Shown here: positions 1 through 5,802 of the stretch, one piece after another | How the letters are laid out: the number at the start of each line of letters is the position of its first letter | Numbering within the stretch: the stretch's first letter is position 1 | Origin: Methanolacinia sp964465295 | Lineage (GTDB): Archaea; Halobacteriota; Methanomicrobia; Methanomicrobiales; Methanomicrobiaceae | DNA: 13,633 nt | Direction: 5' to 3' | Assembly: GCA_964465295.1 (NCBI GenBank) | Contig: CAYXKC010000037.1 | Location: forward strand, 1-13,633 | Position numbers and translations under genes: made by a program | The notes under the pieces: model-generated | Told to the model about the DNA's origin: nothing | Databases searched by the model: none | What the model saw: the letters and a program-made list of their open reading frames with translations, nothing else

Positions 1-9
1 GGGACAAAA

Positions 10-19
10 TTTATAATAA
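10..19 (+). promoter_or_regulatory. candidate TATA box of the copper ATPase gene
   Basis: An AT-only stretch, TTTATAATAA, lies about 55-65 bp upstream of the ATPase ATG. If it is box A, transcription would begin near position 40 and leave a leader of about 30 nt that contains the AGGGG ribosome-binding sequence at 61-65. The call rests on position and composition only. The window starts just upstream, so other promoter elements may be missing. Confidence 0.35.
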
Positions 20-35
20 ACTTAAAAAGGCATAA

Positions 36-65
36 CCCCTGTAGAAACAGTCTATTGTTAAGGGG
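36..65 (+). repeat. small nested dyad in the ATPase leader
   Basis: CCCCT at 36-40 can pair with AGGGG at 61-65, which is also the probable ribosome-binding sequence of the ATPase. Inside it, CTGT (39-42) and ACAG (47-50) form an alternative 4-bp stem with an AGAA loop. It could be an operator or an RNA fold that covers the ribosome-binding site, but the stems are short and may be chance. Confidence 0.25.
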
Positions 66-73
66 CCGGGAAC

Positions 74-2503
74 ATGTCTGAAAAAAAACTGAAAAAAACC
101 TCAATAAAAGTTACCGGAATGCACTGTGCCGCATGCTCTGCAAGCGTTGAATCTGCATTAAGCAGGCTTGAGGGTGTGGACTTTGCCTCGGTTAGCATCG
201 CTTCGGAGGATGCACAGGTCAGCTACGACCCTGAGAAAGTAAGCCTTGAGGATATCGAATCGGCTGTCAGGGGTACGGGTTTTGGAGTATCCCGTCCCGG
301 GATGAAGCTGAAGATCGGCGGGATGCACTGTGCGGCATGTGCAGGAAAGGTAAAGAGCGCACTTGAAAACATTGAGAGTGTAATCTCTGCAGACGTAAAC
401 CTCATAGATAACTCTGCATATATCCGGTATACAGGAGACGGTATAGATCCAAAGGTCCTCAGGGAAGCCATTGGCAGGGCGGGTTTCGAATACCTCGGGA
501 GGGATGAGGATTATTCTGCCGAAAAGGAGGCAGAGGAGTTTGAACGCGAACAGAGAGGGCGTCTTATCAGGGTAATTACCGGAATAGCGGTTGCGGCAGT
601 CCTCATGGCGCTTATGTATACCGGACTTCCGGAAGGAATTCCCCTCCACCTGATAATGTTCGTTATCGCAACCCCTGCCGTTGCATTTCTCGGCTACCCC
701 ATATTTCTTGCGGCCTTTCTCTCGCTTAGGAATCTGGGCCTTAATATGGACGTAATGTACGCCCTTGGGATCGGGACCGCCTATATCGCCTCTGTCCTCG
801 GCACATTCGGGATAGTCCTGACACCGGATTTTATGTTCTACGAGACAGCCGTCATGCTCTCTGCATTTCTGACTCTCGGGCGGTACCTGGAGACGAACGC
901 GAAAGGAAGAACCAATGAAGCGGTAAAAAAACTTCTCAATCTAAAACCCGCAAAGGCCCTGGTAAGGAAGAACGGTGAATTCATCGAGATTGCAGCTGAG
1001 GATCTCACCGAAGGATCAGAGATACTCGTAAAGCCGGGCAGCAGGGTGCCCGTCGACGGTATGGTGATCTCTGGTGAGGCATATATCGACGAATCGATGA
1101 TAACAGGTGAACCGGTTCCTGTTCTGAAGAAAGAAGGAGATCCTGTGACAGGAGGAACGCTTCTTACAGGAGGATCGGTGATATTTTCCGCGATAAAGGT
1201 CGGAAAGGAGACAGTACTCTCTCAGATTATTAGCATGGTCGAAGAGACACAGAGAACAAAACCTCCGGTCCAGAGGATCGCAGATGTCGCAGTATCCTGG
1301 TTTATTCCTTCGGTCCTTGCTATCGCCATCGCCGCTGCCTCAATCTGGTATTTCGCCCTCGGTTCGACCACACTGTTCGCTCTCACAGTATTCATATCCA
1401 TAATAGTGGTCGCCTGCCCGTGTGCGCTCGGGCTCGCCACCCCGACGGCGGTTACCGTAGGTATCGGGAGAGGGGCCGAACTTGGAATACTTGTCAGGAA
1501 CGGCGAATCTCTCGAAATCTCAGAGAAGCTGAATGCGGTGGTCTTTGACAAAACCGGTACCCTGACAATGGGAAAGCCCGGGGTGACGGACGTCGTCTCT
1601 TTCGGGATGGATAAAAATGATATGATCGGCCTTGCAGCCGCAGCCGAGAGCTTCTCGGAGCACCCGATAGCCGGGGCAGTACTGGAATATGCAGAAAAAA
1701 ACAAAATTCCTGTCCCGGAGGGGGATAACTTCACATCTAAAAGTGGCGGCGGGGTTGGAATCAAAGTTGGAGACATGGATGTCATTGCCGGAAACAGGGA
1801 CTATGTTTCAAACAGCGGTGCGGTTATAGATGTGGATGTGGAAAAAATCCTTTCCGGGTTCGAGAGCGAAGGGAAGACCGCGATTGTAATCACCGCAGGC
1901 AGGAAGGTTTGCGGGGCAGTTGCGATATCGGATACCATAAAAGATTCCGCACAAAAGGCGATCTCTGAGATAAAGAAGATGGGAATACCGGTTGCAATGA
2001 TAACCGGCGATAATGCGGTCACCGCCCTCGCGGTTGCAGCTGAGGCGGGGATAGAAGATGTCCACGCAAACGTTCTTCCGGCCGAAAAGGCAGGGATTGT
2101 AAAGAAAATCCGCGGGGAGTCCGGAACGATAGCGTTTGTGGGTGACGGGATAAACGATGCACCCGCACTTGCAGAAGCTGATGTAGGAATCGCTGTCGGG
2201 AGCGGGACGGACATTGCCCTTGAAAGTGCGGATATAGTCCTTATGAAGAGCGACCTCAGGGATGTCGCGGCAGCGATACAGCTTGCAAGAAAAGTGATGG
2301 GGAGGATCAAACTCAACCTCTTCTGGGCATTTGCATACAATACGGCCCTGATTCCTGTCGCAGCAGGCGTTCTATATCCGTTCTACGGGATCGTCTTCAG
2401 GCCTGAATATGCGGGTGCGGCCATGATACTAAGTTCGGTTACTGTTATCTCGCTCTCGCTGATGCTGAAAGGCTACACCCCTCCGGCAGTCTCCGGGCAA
2501 TAA
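74..2503 (+). CDS. copA: Cu(I)-exporting P1B-type ATPase, CopA-like
   Basis: This integral membrane ATP-driven pump moves monovalent copper (or silver) out of the cytoplasm. Two N-terminal heavy-metal-binding domains carry GMHCAAC motifs (C18/C21 and C86/C89). All P-type hallmarks are present: TGE of the actuator domain (344-346), the membrane CPC metal site (C448-P449-C450), the phosphorylated Asp in DKTGT (D492), the HP dipeptide of the nucleotide domain (H530-P531) and GDGINDAP (690-697). Near the C terminus are YN (755-756) and MILSS (784-788), which match the YN and MxxSS determinants of the Cu+ subgroup P1B-1. At 809 aa it is full length. AGGGG at 61-65 supports the ATG. The gene runs tail-to-tail into a minus-strand regulator gene only 5 bp away. 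Substrate is inferred from motifs; silver cannot be excluded. Confidence 0.95.
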   Translation: MSEKKLKKTSIKVTGMHCAACSASVESALSRLEGVDFASVSIASEDAQVSYDPEKVSLEDIESAVRGTGFGVSRPGMKLKIGGMHCAACAGKVKSALENIESVISADVNLIDNSAYIRYTGDGIDPKVLREAIGRAGFEYLGRDEDYSAEKEAEEFEREQRGRLIRVITGIAVAAVLMALMYTGLPEGIPLHLIMFVIATPAVAFLGYPIFLAAFLSLRNLGLNMDVMYALGIGTAYIASVLGTFGIVLTPDFMFYETAVMLSAFLTLGRYLETNAKGRTNEAVKKLLNLKPAKALVRKNGEFIEIAAEDLTEGSEILVKPGSRVPVDGMVISGEAYIDESMITGEPVPVLKKEGDPVTGGTLLTGGSVIFSAIKVGKETVLSQIISMVEETQRTKPPVQRIADVAVSWFIPSVLAIAIAAASIWYFALGSTTLFALTVFISIIVVACPCALGLATPTAVTVGIGRGAELGILVRNGESLEISEKLNAVVFDKTGTLTMGKPGVTDVVSFGMDKNDMIGLAAAAESFSEHPIAGAVLEYAEKNKIPVPEGDNFTSKSGGGVGIKVGDMDVIAGNRDYVSNSGAVIDVDVEKILSGFESEGKTAIVITAGRKVCGAVAISDTIKDSAQKAISEIKKMGIPVAMITGDNAVTALAVAAEAGIEDVHANVLPAEKAGIVKKIRGESGTIAFVGDGINDAPALAEADVGIAVGSGTDIALESADIVLMKSDLRDVAAAIQLARKVMGRIKLNLFWAFAYNTALIPVAAGVLYPFYGIVFRPEYAGAAMILSSVTVISLSLMLKGYTPPAVSGQ

Positions 2504-2508
2504 CCATA

Positions 2509-3000
2509 TTATTTTTCAATCCGCCTGTTGAGGGTTTTTAAGGCTTCAATTATCGTTTCAGCCTGCGGTTTCATTATTGCAACAGGGATGTCCACGACAC
2601 GCTCGATTATCGATGCAAGTATTGGAGCGCAGACTATCCCGAGCGCCCCCTCCTTTTCAGCCCGGACTGCAGATACGATGCACTCCTCCATCGTATTTGC
2701 AGGATAGCCGCGTACCCTGACCTTTCTTTCACCGTATTCGATCCGGCTCGCCTCTATGTCCTCAAGAAGAAACCGGGCGGCAATTACGGCAACAAAATCC
2801 CCGTCGGAAGGTTGTAGTGCATTTACAATCGCCTGAACTGTTGAAAAGCGGGGATCGCGCTCCCCTGATGTTATCTTATAGAGAGTTGCGACAGGAATAT
2901 TTGCCCTGTCGGCGAGCTCCCTTATACTGACACCCTTCCTGTCCACCTCTTCCTGGAGAGCGGTTTTAAACCCGACCTGAAAGATCCTCTGAGAGAACAT
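2509..3000 (-). CDS. XRE-family HTH transcriptional regulator with C-terminal sensor-like domain
   Basis: This is a predicted DNA-binding protein of 163 aa. Residues about 24-62 form a lambda-repressor-like helix-turn-helix (ADRANIPVATLYKITSGERDP). The C-terminal half (about 68-163) has an alpha/beta pattern with GALGIVCAPILASIIERVVDIPVAIM. This recalls the PrpR-N-type ligand-sensing fold, although I hold that assignment loosely. I start at the ATG at 3000 rather than the in-frame TTG at 3009. No Shine-Dalgarno precedes either codon, but an AT-rich box at 3023-3032 is centred 27-28 bp upstream of the ATG, which fits a leaderless transcript. It converges on the copper ATPase gene with a 5-bp gap and lies downstream of a small co-directional gene. 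A role in copper control is possible, but position alone does not show it. No metal-binding Cys cluster is visible (only C107 and C124). Confidence 0.8.
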   Translation of the reverse strand: MFSQRIFQVGFKTALQEEVDRKGVSIRELADRANIPVATLYKITSGERDPRFSTVQAIVNALQPSDGDFVAVIAARFLLEDIEASRIEYGERKVRVRGYPANTMEECIVSAVRAEKEGALGIVCAPILASIIERVVDIPVAIMKPQAETIIEALKTLNRRIEK

Positions 3001-3022
3001 AAGATACAATTGGGAAAAACTG

Positions 3023-3032
3023 TATTAAAAAA
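3023..3032 (-). promoter_or_regulatory. candidate TATA box of the HTH regulator gene
   Basis: On the minus strand this reads TTTTTTAATA. Its centre is 27-28 bp upstream of the ATG at 3000, the usual spacing between archaeal box A and the transcription start. This decides the start choice and suggests a leaderless mRNA. Confidence 0.45.
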
Positions 3033-3071
3033 TTTCCTGTTCAGGTAAAAACAGATTCAGGTACCCGGCAC

Positions 3072-3413
3072 TCAGTCCGGGAAGAAAGCCAGGTAATCTC
3101 CCACCGGCTTCAGCCTTCCCCCGGTCTCTTCTGAAAACTCCCTGCATAAACCTGCAAGGACGATGTATGCATCATTATACTCATCCATTCTCAGTTCATC
3201 TGCAAAATTCCTGCAGTTCTCAAGAAGAAAGAGGGCAGGGAGGAGATCGGCACATATATCCCCGGCGCCGGTAATAACAGATTCAATTACCAAAAGCTCT
3301 TCTGAGGGCTGAATCAAAACCCCGGCATATTCGTCTTCTGCGATTAGAGCATTTTTCCCGGCGCCGGGAAGCTCCGGCATTATCTCTCCGCTCATTAAAC
3401 AGGTCTCAGTCAT
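3072..3413 (-). CDS. small hypothetical acidic protein
   Basis: I do not recognise this 113-aa protein. It is acidic, with several short helical-looking stretches (for example EELLVIESVITGAGDICADLLPALFLLENCRNFADELRMDEYNDAY region, about residues 38-80) and four scattered cysteines (C5, C54, C68, C89) that form no known motif. There is no signal peptide or clear membrane helix. The ATG at 3413 is followed in frame by Met7 and Met12, so the true start could be slightly later. A weak purine-rich AGGGA precedes the ATG. It is the first gene of a possible two-gene minus-strand unit with the HTH regulator 70 bp downstream. It reads outward from the divergent region facing the coenzyme M operon. No competing plus-strand gene exists here, which favours it being real. 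Confidence 0.55.
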   Translation of the reverse strand: MTETCLMSGEIMPELPGAGKNALIAEDEYAGVLIQPSEELLVIESVITGAGDICADLLPALFLLENCRNFADELRMDEYNDAYIVLAGLCREFSEETGGRLKPVGDYLAFFPD

Positions 3414-3472
3414 TTTTTCCCTGGTTCAGGCATTCATCCGTTCAACAACTCTTCGATATAATGCTAAATTGT

Positions 3473-3508
3473 AACAGGTATGATATAAAAGATACAAACG
3501 GACCTGTT
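3473..3508. repeat. 7-bp inverted repeat with 22-bp spacer
   Basis: AACAGGT at 3473-3479 is mirrored as ACCTGTT at 3502-3508. The spacer is long for an RNA hairpin, so if functional it is more likely two half-sites of an operator. It lies beside the probable promoter of the divergent hypothetical gene. Confidence 0.3.
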
Positions 3509-3515
3509 TGAATGG

Positions 3516-3533
3516 TATAACCGGGAGGTTATA
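3516..3533. repeat. perfect 7-bp inverted repeat, 4-bp spacer
   Basis: TATAACC (3516-3522), GGGA (3523-3526) and GGTTATA (3527-3533) form a perfect dyad. It sits about 100 bp upstream of the operon TATA box and only 8 bp before a second palindrome, which suggests a cluster of protein-binding sites. Confidence 0.4.
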
Positions 3534-3541
3534 TACAATTG

Positions 3542-3555
3542 AACTCCATGGAGTT
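3542..3555. repeat. perfect 14-bp palindrome (candidate operator)
   Basis: AACTCCATGGAGTT is identical to its own reverse complement. A second short palindrome, CAATTG (3536-3541), abuts it. Perfect uninterrupted symmetry without a loop favours a dimeric DNA-binding protein over an RNA hairpin. Confidence 0.45.
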
Positions 3556-3635
3556 ATCCAAACAATTATTTTCCCCATAATCCATCAAAATAAAAAAATA
3601 TTTCCTTAAAGTATTAATAAAATGGGCTTTAATGA

Positions 3636-3644
3636 GATATATTA
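3636..3644 (+). promoter_or_regulatory. candidate TATA box of the coenzyme M operon
   Basis: GATATATTA is centred about 30 bp upstream of the ATG at 3670. Transcription would start only a few bases before the ATG, giving a leaderless or nearly leaderless mRNA. That agrees with the absence of any Shine-Dalgarno before the first operon gene. Confidence 0.5.
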
Positions 3645-3669
3645 AGAAACCGTCCGTCAATAATACTGT

Positions 3670-4449
3670 ATGCAGCGGCGAACAATAGAAGAGATCACAA
3701 TACTCCCCGGAAAAAACAGGAACGGAGATATTGAGAATTTCAGCTCAATATCGATCAGACCCGGGGATACAATATCCATAGTGGGGCCGACAGGTTCGGG
3801 GAAGAGCGCTCTTATCAACGATATAGAGGTCTTTGCCAGCGGCGATACAGTTACGGGAAGAACGATTCTCGTCAATAATAGACAGGCACCGGAGGACTTC
3901 GTCAGGGATCCGGCGAAGAAGCCCGTTGCCCTCATAACCCAGAATACAAAATGCCTTGCGGATATGACGGTCGAAGACTTCCTTGCGATGCATGTCAGGT
4001 CAAGAAAGATTGTTGATGATAAGATCGTCGAAATGACGATCGCACTTGCAAACGAATTTACCGGCGAGAAAATAAAGCCTGAAGTCAGGATGACCTCTCT
4101 CTCCGGCGGCCAGACGAGATCCCTGATGGTTGCTGATGCGATAACGGTATCGGATGCACCGATAATCCTCCTCGATGAGGTCGAAAACGCAGGCATATTC
4201 AAGGAGAAGGTGATCGAGTGTCTCCGGATGCATAACAAGGCGCTAATCTTTGTAACCCACGATCCTGTGGTTTCACTTCTCTCTGCAAAGAGGATCGTGA
4301 TGAAGAACGGGGCGGTGGAAAAGGTTCTCGAACCCGGTGACGAGGAGAAAGATGCACTTGAAGAGATTATCCGGATGGACCGGACATTCTGCAGGATGCG
4401 TGAGCTTATCCGGGCAGGCGAGATAATCAGGAGCGTAAACCCTGTATGA
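3670..4449 (+). CDS. soluble ABC-type ATPase, first gene of the coenzyme M operon
   Basis: This 259-aa protein has an ABC ATPase core: Walker A GPTGSGKS (39-46), a Q-loop region (ITQNTKC), signature LSGGQ (144-148), Walker B ending in D169-E170 and a switch His (H197 in FVTHDP). After Walker B the usual DEPTSGLD is replaced by DEVENAGIFK, so the D-loop is atypical. No membrane helices are present and no permease gene is adjacent. It therefore resembles soluble ABC ATPases such as SufC or the methanogen AtwA type more than a transporter subunit. The gene overlaps the next by 4 bp (ATGA) and shares the operon with coenzyme M biosynthesis enzymes. I infer a maturation or cofactor-assembly role; the substrate is unknown. 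The ATG at 3670 has no Shine-Dalgarno but fits the TATA box at 3636-3644. Confidence 0.8.
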   Translation: MQRRTIEEITILPGKNRNGDIENFSSISIRPGDTISIVGPTGSGKSALINDIEVFASGDTVTGRTILVNNRQAPEDFVRDPAKKPVALITQNTKCLADMTVEDFLAMHVRSRKIVDDKIVEMTIALANEFTGEKIKPEVRMTSLSGGQTRSLMVADAITVSDAPIILLDEVENAGIFKEKVIECLRMHNKALIFVTHDPVVSLLSAKRIVMKNGAVEKVLEPGDEEKDALEEIIRMDRTFCRMRELIRAGEIIRSVNPV

Positions 4450-5153
4450 AACTCATAATAATCGCAGGCCCCCCGTCAGCAGGAAAGACGGCTGTGGTAC
4501 GGCAGGTAATCAGGAAATATCTGGAGGAAAAGAGATGTGCATACCTCAAGATCGACGTTGTCCGTGCCTTTGAAGACGAGGAGCTCTACGCAGAATTTGG
4601 CATTCCGGCAAAGAAAGTTTACTCCGGGGATGTCTGCCCTGATCACGTAGGAATACTGGTGATGAAGGATGCAATCGGCTGGGCTGAGTCGGAAGGTGCA
4701 GACCTCCTTATAGTCGAAAGTGCCGGACTTTGCCTCAGGTGCTCGCCATATACGACCCAGTCGCTCGGAATAGTGGTTCTCAGTGCGATATCGGGTGTAA
4801 ACACCCCCCTCAAGATGAGCGCAATGCTCGCTCTATCGGATATTGCTGTAGTAACAAGGACCGACCTCGTATCGCAGGCTGAAAAGGAAGTCTTCAGGGA
4901 GAAGATCCGCGAGGTGAACGAGAGCCTTGATATCGTCGAGACGAACGCGGTCCAGGGAACAGGTCTCAGGTACCTCTTCAGGGCGATCGATGAACAGCAG
5001 GATATATCCGACCCTGAAATGATCGTCCTCAGGGGAGCGCCACCGCTTGGAGTATGCACAATCTGCGTCGGAAAAAAGGAGATCGGCTGGCAGAATCACT
5101 TTGGGGTCATAAGAAAACTGGAGGGTGCAGATTTCCTTTTCAGGGGAGACTGA
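4446..5153 (+). CDS. P-loop GTPase of the HypB/UreG/CobW (SIMIBI) type
   Basis: This 235-aa protein starts with a P-loop, GPPSAGKT (8-15). It has a Walker B-like segment ending in ESAG (about 91-94) and a TRTD sequence at the place of the guanine-specificity NKxD motif. Possible metal ligands stand out: C64-P-D-H67 (compare the CPH motif of UreG), C96-L-R-C99 directly after ESAG, and C204-T-I-C207 near the C terminus. Known members of this class deliver Ni, Co or other metals to enzymes in a GTP-dependent way. The gene overlaps the ABC ATPase gene by 4 bp and is followed 4 bp later by an Fe-S protein gene. I infer a metallochaperone or cluster-assembly GTPase for another product of this operon. 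The metal and client are not shown by the sequence. Confidence 0.8.
   Translation: MKLIIIAGPPSAGKTAVVRQVIRKYLEEKRCAYLKIDVVRAFEDEELYAEFGIPAKKVYSGDVCPDHVGILVMKDAIGWAESEGADLLIVESAGLCLRCSPYTTQSLGIVVLSAISGVNTPLKMSAMLALSDIAVVTRTDLVSQAEKEVFREKIREVNESLDIVETNAVQGTGLRYLFRAIDEQQDISDPEMIVLRGAPPLGVCTICVGKKEIGWQNHFGVIRKLEGADFLFRGD
5143..5148 (+). promoter_or_regulatory. Shine-Dalgarno that decides the Fe-S protein start
   Basis: GGGGAG lies 9 bp before the ATG at 5158. It favours that ATG over the upstream in-frame GTG at 5125, which would overlap the GTPase gene by 29 bp. Confidence 0.55.
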
Positions 5154-5157
5154 ATAT

Positions 5158-5802
5158 ATGACAGGAATAAAAAGTTGGATTCCGCCGGGTAAAGACTGCG
5201 GGGCATGCGGGGCTGCGACCTGTGAGGAGTTCGTTAATCTTGTAGGGAAGGGCAAAAAGAAAAGATCGGACTGCCCCTTCTTCCGGGAGAAAAACGATGG
5301 CCCCGATTCTCAGGACATACCTGCGGCAAACTACAGCGGAGAAGATATCCTGAAAAATCCCTACGATTTCATCCTGGACCCGCTCCCGGGCGAGCCTTCG
5401 GCAAGAAAGATCGTGCTTCCTTTCAGGCCGGATATGACAGAGAAACTCGGGATTGTTAAAGGCGACCTCGTCCTCGGGAGGCCGGCGGGCGCCGGCTGCC
5501 CTGTCCAGCATGTCTTATCCGTGATAGATGCCGACTACCTGACCGGCCTGCTGACATGCCACGTGGTATCCCCGCTTCTGGCAAGGGAGAAGGCGGACGA
5601 AGTAAAGACTGTCGCGGCATACCATATCATCGGGTTCGAAGGGATAGCACGGACAGTTTCCAGGGAGCCAGAGTTCGGAAGGAGGCAGAGGTTTCTCCCC
5701 GGCTTCTGTATGATGCACCTTTCGCACACGGGCGTTGTCAATATGGTGTTTGAGAACAGTTATGGTACACACACAAGAGTAGAGGATATCAGGATATGGT
5801 AA
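5158..5802 (+). CDS. 4Fe-4S cluster protein of the coenzyme M operon
   Basis: From the ATG at 5158 this is a 214-aa protein. The N terminus has C14-x2-C17-x4-C22-x16-C39 (CGACGAATC...DCPF). This is the 'FeS' domain pattern seen in RnfB-type proteins and in corrinoid or acetyl-CoA decarbonylase/synthase subunits, and it binds one 4Fe-4S cluster. The rest (about 55-214) has no motif I can name. It includes Cys at CPVQH, CHVVSP and FCMMHLSH, the last two with nearby His. There is no signal peptide or membrane helix, so it is probably cytosolic. It follows the GTPase gene after 4 bp and overlaps the marker 16 gene by 7 bp. Electron supply or cluster donation to the DUF39 protein is inferred from that context. 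A longer form starting at GTG 5125 is less likely. Confidence 0.75.
   Translation: MTGIKSWIPPGKDCGACGAATCEEFVNLVGKGKKKRSDCPFFREKNDGPDSQDIPAANYSGEDILKNPYDFILDPLPGEPSARKIVLPFRPDMTEKLGIVKGDLVLGRPAGAGCPVQHVLSVIDADYLTGLLTCHVVSPLLAREKADEVKTVAAYHIIGFEGIARTVSREPEFGRRQRFLPGFCMMHLSHTGVVNMVFENSYGTHTRVEDIRIW

Larger units (their letters stand above)
3414..3669. promoter_or_regulatory. divergent intergenic regulatory region
   Basis: These 256 bp have no gene and are much richer in A+T than their flanks. They separate the minus-strand hypothetical gene from the six-gene coenzyme M operon and must hold both promoters. A minus-strand TATA-like box (GCATTATATC read in that direction, near 3455-3464) would serve the hypothetical gene, and another at 3636-3644 would serve the operon. 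Between them are three dyads, listed separately: AACAGGT/ACCTGTT (3473-3508), TATAACC/GGTTATA (3516-3533) and the 14-bp palindrome at 3542-3555. Confidence 0.6.

Noticed and set aside
1222..2340. Two long minus-strand open frames (187 and 179 aa) opposite the copper ATPase gene
   Set aside because: They lie wholly inside a gene with every P-type ATPase motif, and their Ser/Thr/Pro/Ala-rich composition is typical of antisense shadows.
3001..3009. TTG start at 3009 for the HTH regulator
   Set aside because: No ribosome-binding site precedes it, while the ATG at 3000 is at leaderless distance from a TATA-like box.
3657..4238. 193-aa minus-strand open frame opposite the ABC ATPase gene
   Set aside because: The plus strand carries Walker A, signature, Walker B and switch His in order; the antisense product shows no motif.
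5125..5157. Upstream GTG start for the Fe-S protein gene
   Set aside because: It would overlap the GTPase gene by 29 bp. The ATG at 5158 has a GGGGAG ribosome-binding site at good spacing and leaves the cysteine domain intact.
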